A stretch of 64,000 bases of DNA, taken from assembly GCF_022524485.1 (NCBI RefSeq), contig NZ_JAKXMK010000007.1, positions 124,001 through 188,000 of the forward strand, in the 5' to 3' direction. Position 1 is the stretch's first letter, and each line of letters starts with the position of its first letter. The notes under the pieces were generated by a model. It ran no database searches, was not told where the DNA came from, and saw only the letters and a list, made by a program, of their open reading frames with translations. Below are positions 39,510 through 48,624 of this stretch, in pieces. The position numbers and the translations under genes are program-made. Origin of the DNA: Pseudonocardia alaniniphila (lineage in GTDB: Bacteria > Actinomycetota > Actinomycetes > Mycobacteriales > Pseudonocardiaceae).

Positions 39510-40278
39510 GCCGATGATCGTCTTCGACCGCGTGGAGAAGCGGTTCGGAGACAACGTGGTGCTCTCCGATCTGAGCTTCACGGTCGCCCCCGGCGAGCAC
39601 GTCACGCTGATCGGCCCCTCGGGTTCGGGCAAGACGACGATCCTGCGGCTGCTCATGAGCCTGGAGTCGGTGAACGACGGAACGATCACCGTCGGAGGGC
39701 GCTACCTCTCGCACATGGAGAAGGGCGGCAAGCTCGTTCCCGCCGACGAGAAGCACAGCCGGGAGGTGCGCAAGCACATCGGCATGGTGTTCCAGCAGTT
39801 CAACCTCTTCCCGAACATGACGGTGCGCGGCAACCTCATCGAGGCGCCCACCCGCGTGCTGGGCTTGTCCAAGGACGAGGCGAACGAGCGTGCCGGGGAG
39901 CTGCTCGACCTCGTCGGTCTCCGGGAGAAGATCGACGAGCACCCGTCGCGGCTATCCGGAGGGCAGCAGCAGCGGGTGGCCATCGCGCGGGCGCTCGCGA
40001 TGCGGCCGGACGTCCTGCTGCTGGACGAGGTGACCTCGGCGCTGGACCCCGAGCTGGTCGCCGGCGTGCTCGCCCTGCTGCGCGACATCGGCACCACCAC
40101 CGACATCACCATCCTCTGCGTCACGCACGAGATGGGATTCGCGCGCGACTTCTCCCACCGCGTGATGATGTTCGACGGCGGAAAGGTGATCGAGGACGCG
40201 CCACCCGCGCAGCTGTTCACCGACCCCGGGCAACCGCGCACGAAGGAGTTCCTGAAGGCGGTGCTGGGCCGGGACTGA
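39493..40278 (+). CDS. ehuA: Ectoine/hydroxyectoine-type ABC transporter ATP-binding protein
   Basis: ATPase of the Ehu system, 261 residues. Walker A GPSGSGKTT (about 43-51), Q-loop GMVFQQFNLFPNMTV, signature LSGGQQQRVAIARALAM (about 155-171), Walker B VLLLDEVTSALDPE and H-loop CVTHEMGFARDFS are all present. GTG 39493 overlaps ehuD; ATG 39514 would remove the overlap and seven residues. Confidence 0.88.
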   Translation: MSEPSEPMIVFDRVEKRFGDNVVLSDLSFTVAPGEHVTLIGPSGSGKTTILRLLMSLESVNDGTITVGGRYLSHMEKGGKLVPADEKHSREVRKHIGMVFQQFNLFPNMTVRGNLIEAPTRVLGLSKDEANERAGELLDLVGLREKIDEHPSRLSGGQQQRVAIARALAMRPDVLLLDEVTSALDPELVAGVLALLRDIGTTTDITILCVTHEMGFARDFSHRVMMFDGGKVIEDAPPAQLFTDPGQPRTKEFLKAVLGRD

Positions 40279-40472
40279 TGTCGGGGTGCGGGACAGAGCG
40301 CCCATTTCCGACCACTCGGTGACCGGTGATCGTCGCGGCACGAGCAACCTCGAATGCCTCTCAGGGGTTATTTCGGGACCCGTTCGAAACGAGTACGTCT
40401 GAGGCTGCGGATCTCGCCGGGCGAGGCCGAACGCACTTGGCCGAGCCGGTGCTGCTGACCAAGGGAAGGCTC

Positions 40473-41378
40473 ATGAGCGTCCTCAGTCCCGAGCTCACCA
40501 AGGCGTACCACCTGCTGGCCACGATGGGCGACCACATGCCCGTCGACGATCGGCCGGAGCACGTGCGCCACCGCGACGCATATCGCCGCTGGAGCGAGCA
40601 GTTCCCCGTCCCCGCACACGCCGTGGTCACCGCAGCCCCGGGCTTCCCAGGGCTGACGGTGACCGCGCCGGAGTCGACGGCCGACCGGTTGCTGCTGTAC
40701 TTCCACGGCGGCGGCTACACCGAAGGCGGGGCGTACAACCACCGGGAGATGGGTGCCCGGCTGGCCTCCGCAATCCGCGGCGTGGTGCACCTGCCGGACT
40801 ACCCGCTGGCGCCCGAGAACCGCTTCCCGTCGGCGCTCGACGCCGCAGTGGCGGCCTACCGGGCCGTTCTCACCGACGTGCCGGCGGGACGCGTCGCCGT
40901 GGGTGGCGACTCAGCCGGCGGTGGCTTGTCGTTGGCGCTGCTGTTGCGGTTGAAGGAGCTGGGCCTCCCGCTGCCCGCGGCCGTGGTGCCGGTGTCACCG
41001 TGGACCGACCTGACGGTGTCCGCGCCGTCGTTCACCGAACGCGCCGACCGCGACCCGTTCGTCAGCCGGGAAGCCCTGCTCACGTTCGCGGCGTACTACC
41101 TCGGTGGTCACGACCCGCGCGACCCGCTCGCGTCACCGCTGTTCGGTGACCTGACGGGACTCCCGCCGATCCACCTCGAGGTCGGTACCGAAGAGGTCAT
41201 GATCGACGACGCGGTGCAGTTCCACGCGCGTGCGCTGGCCGCGGGAGTGGCTTCGGAACTGGTTGTCACCGAGGGCGCACCGCACATCTGGCAGCACTTC
41301 GCGTCATTCCTCCCTGAGGCGGCAGCATCCATCGACCGCATCGGGCACTTCGTCCGGCAGCGCGTGCCTGAATCATGA
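40473..41378 (+). CDS. HSL-family alpha/beta hydrolase (esterase)
   Basis: Serine esterase of the hormone-sensitive-lipase group, 301 residues. The oxyanion-hole motif is HGGGYTEGG (about 75-83) and the nucleophile motif GDSAGGGLS (about 145-153, Ser about 147). Likely acid and base residues lie in VGTEEVMIDDAV and APHIWQHF. Typical substrates are short-chain esters or lactones; the physiological one is unknown. ATG 40473 has AGGGAAGG upstream. The 194-bp gap from ehuA contains CGTT-CGA-AACG near 40382. It is co-directional with the Ehu genes and a GMC oxidoreductase. Confidence 0.86.
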   Translation: MSVLSPELTKAYHLLATMGDHMPVDDRPEHVRHRDAYRRWSEQFPVPAHAVVTAAPGFPGLTVTAPESTADRLLLYFHGGGYTEGGAYNHREMGARLASAIRGVVHLPDYPLAPENRFPSALDAAVAAYRAVLTDVPAGRVAVGGDSAGGGLSLALLLRLKELGLPLPAAVVPVSPWTDLTVSAPSFTERADRDPFVSREALLTFAAYYLGGHDPRDPLASPLFGDLTGLPPIHLEVGTEEVMIDDAVQFHARALAAGVASELVVTEGAPHIWQHFASFLPEAAASIDRIGHFVRQRVPES

Positions 41379-41563
41379 ATTGCAGCTCGGTGTCTTCGGA
41401 CGGCTGAACGGCCGGTTGGCCCAGTCAGCTGCGGCGAAGTACCGCATTGCTCAGAGTGAAAGGAACCAATCCGGATGTCTCTCCCCGGCTGTGCCAGGCT
41501 CACGCGAGGCGACATTGGGATGCCGCTCGATGCCGACCACGTCCTCACGGAGGGATCCGGGAG

Positions 41564-43093
41564 ATGAGCACGAGTTCCGACTACTTGATCGTCGGCGGTG
41601 GGTCCGCCGGTGCTGTGCTCGCAAACCGGCTGAGCGCCCGGGGCCAGTCGGTGACTCTCATCGAGGCCGGGCACGCCTACCGCCCCAACCTCTACCCCGC
41701 CGAACTCGCCAACGCCGACATCGTCGGCCCGAACGGCCACGACTGGGGGTACGTCGCCGACACCGGTCAGCTCGGTAGGCGCATCCACGCGATCCGGGCC
41801 AAGTCGCTCGGGGGCTCCTCCACGGTGAACGCTGCCGTGGCGATCCGCAGCCGTCCGGCCGACTTCGCCAAGTGGACGGCAGCCGGTCTCGAGGACTGGA
41901 CGTGGGACGAGGTACTCCCGGCGTACCGCTCGATCGAGAACACGGCCGACGGAACTGACGAGCTCCGCGGTCGCAGCGGTGCTCTCCCGATCCGCACCCG
42001 CAGGCCTGAGGAGCTCACCCCCTCGCAGCTGGCGTTCATCGACGGTGCGGCCGAACTCGGCTACCGCCGGGTGGAGGACTTCAACGGTGCCGAACAGGAC
42101 GGCGTCGCACCGTACCCGCTGAACGTGATCTCCGGTCGGCGGATCAACACCGGCATCGCCTTCCTCGACGACGGCGTCCGGAGCAGGGCCGGGCTTCAGA
42201 TCGTCGACGACACGGAGATCGTCCGTGTGCTCCTGGAAGACCGGCGAGCCGTAGGCGTCGTCGCCGCCGACGGCACGGAGTACCGGGCGGAGACGATCGT
42301 GCTGGCGGCGGGTACCTACGGCAGCCCCGCAATCCTGATGCGATCCGGCATCGGCCCCGTCGAACACCTCCAGGACCTCGGCATCGACGTGCTTGCCGAC
42401 CTGCCGGTCGGTGACGGCCTGCAGGAGCATCCCTTCTACTACAACATCTACGCCCTGACACCGGATGCCAACTCGATGCATCCCGCGTCGGGTGCGATCC
42501 TCTGGACCGCGTCGTCGAGCGCGCTTCCGGGCGACCTCGACGTTCACATCTCGGCGACCCACCTGTTCGATCCGTCAGCGAGTCCCACGGGCGGAGCGAT
42601 GGTCTTGGCCGTGTCGGTGACCCAGCCCGAATCCCGTGGCCGTGTCCGCCTCGACCGGCAGAACCCGCAAGGTGCACCCGTCATCGCGTACAACCTGCTG
42701 GGGACGCCTCACGACATGGACCGGATGCTCGAGGGTGTCCGCCTGGCCCGCCGCATCGGCACCACACCGGCATTCGCCCGTGTGGTCGACCGTGAACTCA
42801 CACCAGGCCCGGAGGTCACGGACGCCCTGCTCGAGCACACGGTGCTCGAGCAGCTGGACGTCTACCACCACCCCACCTCCACGGTGGCCATGGGACCCGT
42901 GGGAAAGGGTGTCGTCGACAGCCACGGCCGCGTGCACGGCATCGACGGACTCGTCGTCGCCGATGCCTCGATCATGCCGCTCGCTCCGAGCGCTCCCCCG
43001 AACATCACGACGATGATGCTCGCGGACCGCGTCGCCGGCTGGTTGCTCACCGATGCCGATCGTCTCACCGCGGCGGCGGGCCAGGACGGTTGA
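41564..43093 (+). CDS. GMC-family flavin oxidoreductase
   Basis: FAD-dependent oxidase or dehydrogenase of the glucose-methanol-choline family, 509 residues. It has the dinucleotide-binding [18 protein letters not shown] at residues 7-24. The GMC signature around [17 protein letters not shown] (about 77-93) follows. The active-site histidine lies in [11 protein letters not shown] (about 437-447) with the partner Asn in [13 protein letters not shown]. The substrate is an alcohol or choline-like compound that cannot be told from the sequence. ATG 41564 follows GGGAG. Its coupling to a hydrolase and Ehu transporter may point to osmolyte or ester catabolism. Confidence 0.87.
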   Translation: MSTSSDYLIVGGGSAGAVLANRLSARGQSVTLIEAGHAYRPNLYPAELANADIVGPNGHDWGYVADTGQLGRRIHAIRAKSLGGSSTVNAAVAIRSRPADFAKWTAAGLEDWTWDEVLPAYRSIENTADGTDELRGRSGALPIRTRRPEELTPSQLAFIDGAAELGYRRVEDFNGAEQDGVAPYPLNVISGRRINTGIAFLDDGVRSRAGLQIVDDTEIVRVLLEDRRAVGVVAADGTEYRAETIVLAAGTYGSPAILMRSGIGPVEHLQDLGIDVLADLPVGDGLQEHPFYYNIYALTPDANSMHPASGAILWTASSSALPGDLDVHISATHLFDPSASPTGGAMVLAVSVTQPESRGRVRLDRQNPQGAPVIAYNLLGTPHDMDRMLEGVRLARRIGTTPAFARVVDRELTPGPEVTDALLEHTVLEQLDVYHHPTSTVAMGPVGKGVVDSHGRVHGIDGLVVADASIMPLAPSAPPNITTMMLADRVAGWLLTDADRLTAAAGQDG

Positions 43094-43218
43094 CCTCAGC
43101 GGCTTGACCAGCCGGGACCGGCGGGCAGGTGGGCCGCTGGGGTGGGCCGCCCCGTGCACCGAGCGGCACGCCCGTCCGGGAGCAACGGATGGGCCGCTCG
43201 TCCGTCGGGCTTGAGGGG

Positions 43219-43647
43219 TCAGCCCGGTAGGAGTGTGTGTCGGACCGAGGGGAAGCGTGCGAAGTCCCGGTCCAGGGTGGCCACGGCGCACCCGTTCTCG
43301 ATTGCGATGGCGGCCAGGACCGCGTCCGGTACGAGGTCGCCGCGAGCGTCTGCCTCGTCGCACACCTCACGTAACAGCGTCAGATGACGTGGTCCGGGCC
43401 CGGTTCGCAGATGGTGCGGCTGGGCGCAGGTTGCATCGATGAAGTCGAACGCGGCCGTGAGTGGGCTCGGCACGGTGAAGATCCGGCGGTTCGTGGCGAG
43501 CCTGAGGAAGGACGCCCAGACCGTGTCGGGCACGGTGAACGGCTCGTCGTCTGCGAGTAGGTCGTCGAACCATGCGCGAACGCGGACGTGGTGCGGATGG
43601 TCGGCCCGATGGGCGGCGAGGACGACGTTGACGTCGAGCAGCAACAC
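43219..43647 (-). CDS. vapC: PIN-domain toxin (VapC type)
   Basis: A 142-residue PIN-domain ribonuclease. N-terminal [12 protein letters not shown] holds the first acidic residue (D5). Further acidic positions lie in [28 protein letters not shown] and [13 protein letters not shown], the last being the typical VapC C-terminal signature. Toxins of this type cut tRNA or rRNA until bound by the antitoxin. Its GTG start lies two bases past the antitoxin stop, so the pair is co-transcribed and probably coupled. Confidence 0.85.
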   Translation of the reverse strand: MLLLDVNVVLAAHRADHPHHVRVRAWFDDLLADDEPFTVPDTVWASFLRLATNRRIFTVPSPLTAAFDFIDATCAQPHHLRTGPGPRHLTLLREVCDEADARGDLVPDAVLAAIAIENGCAVATLDRDFARFPSVRHTLLPG

Positions 43648-43649
43648 CG

Positions 43650-43907
43650 TCAGCGCAGCTCGTCGAGGGCGGTGCCGTCGTCGAGCGCCTCGTGCAGCGC
43701 CCGGTTGGACGTGAGGTCGATGCCCGGCCGCGGACCACTCCCGCCGTCGAAGACCGGCACGACCGGCCGCTTCCCGCGCTGAGCAGGGATCGCGAGCTCC
43801 CGGCGCAGCGCCGCATCGATGACCTCGCCCAGTGTCTGACCCCGCTCCTGCGCCAGTCGCTTCGCGGCGATCAGGAGTTCGTCCGAGATCGAGACGGTGG
43901 TGCGCAT
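43650..43907 (-). CDS. vapB: VapB-type antitoxin (ribbon-helix-helix)
   Basis: An 85-residue protein with an N-terminal strand [10 protein letters not shown] and helices up to residue 40 ([16 protein letters not shown]), the ribbon-helix-helix pattern. A variable C-terminal tail ([15 protein letters not shown]) would wrap round the toxin. It precedes the toxin gene on the same strand. Direct and inverted GCATCA repeats at the start codon are a likely autoregulatory site. Confidence 0.83.
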   Translation of the reverse strand: MRTTVSISDELLIAAKRLAQERGQTLGEVIDAALRRELAIPAQRGKRPVVPVFDGGSGPRPGIDLTSNRALHEALDDGTALDELR

Positions 43908-43937
43908 GATGCGAAGTTTACTGCATCACGTGCATCA
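43907..43937 (-). promoter_or_regulatory. Candidate VapBC operator and -10
   Basis: TGATGC (43907-43912), GCATCA (43923-43928) and GCATCA again (43932-43937) form an inverted and a direct repeat over the vapB start. On the minus strand TAAACT (43920 to 43915) lies seven bases before the ATG, so the message may be leaderless. Repeats of this kind bind VapBC in other systems; here the link is inferred. Confidence 0.5.
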
Positions 43938-43966
43938 AGCGGGCGCGTGCCGACCCCCGGGTGAGG

Positions 43967-44695
43967 TCAGCCGCGGCGGGATTCGTGGGCGAGGATCGCG
44001 AGCTGGATGCGGTTGGTCAGGTCGAGCCTGGTCAGGGCGCTGGAGATCGTCGCCTTGATGCTCGACGTCGACAGGTGCAGGCGTTCGGCGATCTCGGCGT
44101 TGCTCAGCCCCTCGGACACTGCGTGGGCGACCTCGCGCTCGCGGTCGGTCAGGACGTTCATGCGAGCGACGGCGTCGGAGTCGCCGTGCGTGTCCGGGCC
44201 GCGTCGGGCCGCGGCCATCGCGATCACGCTGCGGGTGACGCTGGGCGAGAGCACGGGGTCGCCCGCGGCCGCGCGGCGTACGGCGTCGACGATCTGGGCG
44301 GGCGGTGTGTGCTTCAGCAGGAATCCGGCGGCGCCTGCGCGCAGTGCGGCGAGCACGGTCTCGTCCGCGTCGAACGTCGTCAGCATCACCACGGCGGGAC
44401 CGTCGAGTCCGGGGCCTGTCCGGCGGCCGAGGGCCGTGGTGGCGGCGATGCCGTCGAGCACCGGCATGCGCACGTCCATCAGCACGACGTGCGGGGCGAG
44501 CCGGTCCACGGCGTCGACCACGTCCGCGCCGTCCGCGGACCCGCCCACCACCTGGATGTCGCCCGCGCCGCCCAGCATCATCGTGAGCCCGCTGCGGACG
44601 AGGGGGTCGTCGTCGACGATGAGCACGCGAATCGCCGCGTGTCCGGTTACTGGGTCTGTGGTCACTGGGTCTCCGGTCACTGCGTCTCTGCTCAC
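43967..44695 (-). CDS. NarL/LuxR-type response regulator
   Basis: A 242-residue response regulator. The receiver domain (about 25-140) begins VLIVDDDPLVRSG, has the phospho-acceptor in VVLMDVRMP, and the conserved lysine in FLLKHTPP. The C-terminal helix-turn-helix is LTDREREVAHAVSEGLSNAE (about 180-199). The GTG start at 44695 overlaps the kinase stop. The first 20 residues come from a 15-nt tandem repeat that creates two more in-frame GTG starts (44680, 44665). Confidence 0.92.
   Translation of the reverse strand: MSRDAVTGDPVTTDPVTGHAAIRVLIVDDDPLVRSGLTMMLGGAGDIQVVGGSADGADVVDAVDRLAPHVVLMDVRMPVLDGIAATTALGRRTGPGLDGPAVVMLTTFDADETVLAALRAGAAGFLLKHTPPAQIVDAVRRAAAGDPVLSPSVTRSVIAMAAARRGPDTHGDSDAVARMNVLTDREREVAHAVSEGLSNAEIAERLHLSTSSIKATISSALTRLDLTNRIQLAILAHESRRG
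44645..44689 (-). repeat. 15-nt tandem repeat at the response-regulator start
   Basis: Three copies of a 15-nt unit (44645-44659, 44660-44674, 44675-44689) plus a partial fourth. Each encodes a five-residue VTGDP-like unit. Two repeats hold in-frame GTGACC codons, so the repeat multiplies possible start sites and could alter length by slippage. Confidence 0.6.
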
Positions 44696-45990
44696 TGCGG
44701 CCACGGCAAGCTCGCGCGCAGCCGGAACCGGCCGTCGGTGATCTCGCGGGTGAGCTCCCCGCCGTGCAGAGCGACCCGTTCGGCGAGCCCGGTCAGCCCT
44801 GATCCCGCTCCCGGGATCTCGCTCGTGGTGACCCCCACCGGCACAGGGTTGCCCACCTCCACCACGACCTCGCCGCCCGGTTCGCCCCTGACCAGCACGT
44901 CGACCGCCGCGCCGGGTGCGTGTTTGCGGGCGTTCGTGAGGCCTTCCTGCACCATGCGGTAGACGGTGCGCTGGAGCTGGGGGCGCAGCGCGGTGAGATG
45001 GTCGGCGAGGTCCGCGTGTACCTGCTGGCCGCTGCGCCGCGCCTCGTCCACCAGCGCGGGAAGGCGGTCCGTCGTGGGTTGGGGGGCAGCCCGGATCTCC
45101 TCCCGTTCGACGTCGGCCGTCGCGTCTTCGTGACGCAGCAGGTGGAGCACCTCGCGGAGCTCCTCGAGCGCCTGGTTCGCGTTGGACCGCACCACGCTCA
45201 CCGCGCTGTGCACCTCGGCGGCCGTCGGCGGGGGCGCCGTGCCGCTCTCCGCCATGGCCGTGCGGTACTCGAGGGCGCCCGCGTGCACCGACAGCAGGGA
45301 GATCCGGTGCGCGAGCACGTCGTGCATCTCCCTGGCGATCCGTTGCCGCTCGGCGTGGCGGCTCTCCTCCAACTGCCTCGCGTGCTCGCGCCGCTCGGCG
45401 TCGGCGCGCAGTCGCAGGGCCAGCACGAGCTGGCGCCGGGCGCGGACGCCGAGCCCCGCGGTGACCACGAGGGCGGTGCCGAGAAGGATCACGATGATCC
45501 ACGGCGCGGGCGGGCCGAACACGGGCGGGAAGTACGTCGCCATGTACGGCAGGCCGAGCAGCACCATGCCGAAGCTGATCGGAACCGCGTACTTCCAGCC
45601 CCGGTGCAGCGCGAGGGAGAACAACAGCAGGAACACGGCGCCGGTGGCCGTGTTGGACATCGACGCGGCGACGGCGGCCAGGATCCCGGTGGCCACCGGG
45701 AACCGCCGCCGCCACCACAGCGCGAGGCACGCCACGGCACCGAGGAGCGGATCGACGATCCGGAGCCAGGTGGGCAGGCCGAACATGTCGGGCAACATCA
45801 CGAGCGTGTGCTCGGAGGCGCCGACGAGCACGGCCACCAGGAACATCACGAGATCGACACCCCAGTCGCGGGGCGTGCGCCTGGCCGAGCCGCCGCTGGG
45901 GCGGTGATCCGGGTCGGCCGCCCGGGCCAGCTCGCCGGGCAGCATCCAGCGGTCGACCGGGGGCGCGGGTAGCCGGGCGGTGTCGACCAT
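44692..45990 (-). CDS. Two-component sensor histidine kinase (NarX/DesK-like)
   Basis: A 432-residue sensor kinase. It has five to six N-terminal membrane helices (about 45-190), then a HisKA_3 dimerisation domain with the phospho-histidine in RIAREMHDVLAHRISLLSVH. The ATP-binding region is NARKHAPGA and GSGLTGLAERVALHGG. It has no large extracellular domain, so it may sense membrane state. ATG 45990 is chosen; a longer frame runs back into the divergent promoter region and is unlikely to be coding. It is translationally coupled with its regulator and divergent from an ABC exporter, its probable target. Confidence 0.88.
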   Translation of the reverse strand: MVDTARLPAPPVDRWMLPGELARAADPDHRPSGGSARRTPRDWGVDLVMFLVAVLVGASEHTLVMLPDMFGLPTWLRIVDPLLGAVACLALWWRRRFPVATGILAAVAASMSNTATGAVFLLLFSLALHRGWKYAVPISFGMVLLGLPYMATYFPPVFGPPAPWIIVILLGTALVVTAGLGVRARRQLVLALRLRADAERREHARQLEESRHAERQRIAREMHDVLAHRISLLSVHAGALEYRTAMAESGTAPPPTAAEVHSAVSVVRSNANQALEELREVLHLLRHEDATADVEREEIRAAPQPTTDRLPALVDEARRSGQQVHADLADHLTALRPQLQRTVYRMVQEGLTNARKHAPGAAVDVLVRGEPGGEVVVEVGNPVPVGVTTSEIPGAGSGLTGLAERVALHGGELTREITDGRFRLRASLPWPQ

Positions 45991-46120
45991 GAGACGAACT
46001 GTACGGAAGAGACGTATGTCCGATAGAGGGTGATTTTCTGGCCGAATCGTGGTCGATCGGTCAGCGGCACTGGCCGGTCGGCCGCAGATCGCGACGCGGC
46101 GGACGGGCAGCGTTGCGCCC

Positions 46121-46894
46121 ATGCCGATCGACTCCCCGATTGCCCTCCAGATGGAGGGACTCACCAAGGTCTTCTCCGGGAAGCCGGCTGCCGATCACGT
46201 GAGCCTGTCGGTGCCGGTCGGCTCGCTGACCGGGCTCGTCGGGCCGAACGGTGCGGGCAAGACCACCTCGCTCGCCATGACCGTCGGCCTGCTGCGCCCG
46301 GACTCCGGCACGGCCGCCGTCCACGGCATCGACGTCTGGACGGATCCGACACGGGCGAAGGCGCTCCTCGGCGTGCTGCCCGACGGCCTCGCGCTGCCCG
46401 AGCGGCTCACCGGCGGCGAGCTGCTCACCTACTGGGGGTTGCTGCGTGGCATGTCCGCCGACGTGGTGCGGGCCAGGGCGGCGGAGCTGATGCGCATCCT
46501 CGAGCTCGACGAGGCCGAGGACCGGGGGGTGCTGGTCATCGAGTACTCGACCGGCATGCGCAAGAAGATCGGGCTGGCGACCGCCCTGCTGCACGCGCCG
46601 AAGGTGCTGGTGCTCGACGAGCCGTTCGAGGCGGTCGACCCGGTCTCGGCCCGCGTGCTGCGGGGCATCCTGCGCCGTTTCGTCGCCGCCGGGGGGTCGG
46701 TGGTGATCTCGTCGCACGTGATGTCGCTGGTGGAGGACCTCTGCGACCGCGTGGCCATCATCGCGGCAGGGCGGGTGCTGGCCGCCGGAACGCTCGCGGA
46801 GGTTCGGGGGACCTCGACGCTGGAGGACACCTTCGTCCGGCTGGTCGGGGAGCGCGAGATCGGGGAGGGGGAGCTGGCGTGGTTGGCGAGCTGA
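46121..46894 (+). CDS. ABC transporter ATP-binding protein
   Basis: Exporter-type ATPase of 257 residues. It has Walker A GPNGAGKTT (about 40-48), signature-like YSTGMRKKIGLATALLH (around 142-158) and Walker B VLVLDEPFEAVDPVSA. The SGG of the usual signature is replaced by STGMRKK, as in many DrrA/CcmA-like ATPases. ATG 46121 is the start. It overlaps the membrane-protein gene by 16 bp and forms an exporter with it. The gap to the divergent kinase gene is 130 bp. Confidence 0.87.
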   Translation: MPIDSPIALQMEGLTKVFSGKPAADHVSLSVPVGSLTGLVGPNGAGKTTSLAMTVGLLRPDSGTAAVHGIDVWTDPTRAKALLGVLPDGLALPERLTGGELLTYWGLLRGMSADVVRARAAELMRILELDEAEDRGVLVIEYSTGMRKKIGLATALLHAPKVLVLDEPFEAVDPVSARVLRGILRRFVAAGGSVVISSHVMSLVEDLCDRVAIIAAGRVLAAGTLAEVRGTSTLEDTFVRLVGEREIGEGELAWLAS

Positions 46895-48624
46895 TCCGGC
46901 TCAAGCTCACGATCCAGCGGCACTCGCTCAGCTGGAAACGGGTGCTCGGCCTCGTCCTGGGCGTGGCCGCCGCGATTGCCACCTGGCTGGCCGTGCTGGT
47001 CGCGGCCCCCGCGGCCCGGTCGGACGTCCTGCTGTTCGCGCTGGCCGCATGGCTGGTCGGCTGGCTGATCGGACCGATCCTGACCTCGGGGGCGGCCGTT
47101 CTGCGGCCCGAGTACTTCACGCTCCTGCCGCTTCCTCGGCAGTGGCTCGGGCTGGGGTTGCTCGCGTCGGTGTTCGTCGGCGTCGGCGCCGCCGTGACGG
47201 GCGTGGCGATCCTCGCGCTGGTCGTGTACGCGGTCGTGGCGGCCTGGCCTGCGGCCGCGTCGATCGCCGTGGCCGTCGTGACCGCCGTGGTGGGGAGCGC
47301 GCTGCTGCTCGTGTTCGTGGTGGCGCTCTCCCGGACGGTGTACGCGCTGCTCGGCGCGGCGATGCGCACCCGCATGGGCGTCGAGATCGCGGCGATCCAG
47401 TACGGGCTGATGCTGTCGTCGATGTTCGTCGGGTGGCTGATCGTCTCGCCCGTGATCAGCGCGGTGCCGGTGTTCCTACGCGAGGGGTTCGGCTGGTTGG
47501 GGGTTTCGGGGGTGCTGAACCTGTTCCCCAGCAGCTGGCCCCTGCTCGCGGTCGACGCCGCGGCCTCCGGGGACTACGCGTCGGCTGCGGGGCTGATCGG
47601 TGCGCTCGCGCTGGTGACGGCGCTGGTGGTGGCTGCGGCCGTCGCGCTGCTGACGCCGTACGTGGGCAACCGCACCGTCCGGCGCAGGGGGCGGCCGTGG
47701 GGGAGCCGGGTACTCACCGGCGGCCGGGTGCTTCCCGTCACCCCGCTCGGTGCCGTGGTGGGCAAGGAGCTGCGCACCTGGTGGCGGGATCCGTGGCGCA
47801 GCCTGGAGGTCCGCTCGTCGATCTGGTTCGGGATCTTCGTCGCGATCTACGGCGTGATCGCGGGGATCCCGCAGCTCGCAGGTCTGGCCGGTATCGCCGT
47901 CGCGCTGATGGTGGGGCTCAGCGGGGCGAACCTGTTCGGCCAGGACGGAACCGCGTTGTGGCAGCTCGTCGTGGCGCAGAGTCCCCGGGCGGTGCGAGCG
48001 GACATCCGCGGCCGGCAGATCGGGTTGGTCGTGGCACTGGGCGCGCCCGCGTTCGGCCTTTCGTTGCTGATGATGCTCCTGACCGGGGCGTGGGACTTCG
48101 CGGTGCCGGTCCTCGCCGGCATCGTGGCGACGCTGGGCGTCGGCAGCGGTATCGCCGTCGTGATGTCCGTGATCGGCGTGACGCCCGGCGTCGACCCGCA
48201 CCGGCGCGTCAACGCCACCGATGCCGGTGAGAACAACTTCTCCATCAACGTGGCGCTCTGGGCGATCCTGACGCTCGTCGGGCCGACGGTCGCGGTGGCC
48301 GTACCGCTGGCCGTCGGCGGTCCGGACCGGCCGGCGTGGCTCGTCCTCACGACCCTTGCCGTGGCGGTCGTGAACGGCCTGGTGGTGGCCTGGTTGGGCG
48401 GTGCCATGGCGGCCCGGCGCCTGGAGACCCACCTGCCCGAGACCTTCGCCCGGCTGCGTTATCCGGGCACTGCCGCAACCAAGGGACGCGGCGGCGGGCT
48501 CCTCGACTACCTGTCCGGCCAGGCGGAGAGCTCGGCGCTCGCGGCCGCTGCCGCGGCCAAGGGGGAGAAGCCGGCACCGCAGAAGAAGGAGCCCGCCCCG
48601 CGGGGGAAAGAGAGAGTGGGATGA
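46879..48624 (+). CDS. ABC exporter membrane subunit, 581 residues
   Basis: A large polytopic protein with about 12 membrane helices, far longer than usual ABC-2 permeases. The first half has helices at about 20-40 and 45-70. A cytoplasmic loop VGKELRTWWRDPWRSLEVRS (about 294-313) precedes the second half. It ends with a basic Ala/Lys-rich cytoplasmic tail KGEKPAPQKKEPAPRGKERV. GTG 46879 follows GGGAGGGGGAG and overlaps the ATPase gene. Transport of an antimicrobial peptide or lipid is possible but cannot be told. Confidence 0.78.
   Translation: MVGELIRLKLTIQRHSLSWKRVLGLVLGVAAAIATWLAVLVAAPAARSDVLLFALAAWLVGWLIGPILTSGAAVLRPEYFTLLPLPRQWLGLGLLASVFVGVGAAVTGVAILALVVYAVVAAWPAAASIAVAVVTAVVGSALLLVFVVALSRTVYALLGAAMRTRMGVEIAAIQYGLMLSSMFVGWLIVSPVISAVPVFLREGFGWLGVSGVLNLFPSSWPLLAVDAAASGDYASAAGLIGALALVTALVVAAAVALLTPYVGNRTVRRRGRPWGSRVLTGGRVLPVTPLGAVVGKELRTWWRDPWRSLEVRSSIWFGIFVAIYGVIAGIPQLAGLAGIAVALMVGLSGANLFGQDGTALWQLVVAQSPRAVRADIRGRQIGLVVALGAPAFGLSLLMMLLTGAWDFAVPVLAGIVATLGVGSGIAVVMSVIGVTPGVDPHRRVNATDAGENNFSINVALWAILTLVGPTVAVAVPLAVGGPDRPAWLVLTTLAVAVVNGLVVAWLGGAMAARRLETHLPETFARLRYPGTAATKGRGGGLLDYLSGQAESSALAAAAAAKGEKPAPQKKEPAPRGKERVG

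Noticed and set aside
40326..40472. Upstream extension of the esterase gene by 49 codons
   Set aside because: There is no family similarity or membrane segment in the extension. ATG 40473 has AGGGAAGG upstream and gives a normal HSL length.
44141..45730. Extension of the response-regulator frame across the kinase gene
   Set aside because: The open frame upstream of 44695 is out of frame with the kinase and shows shadow composition. The GTGA overlap marks the true boundary.
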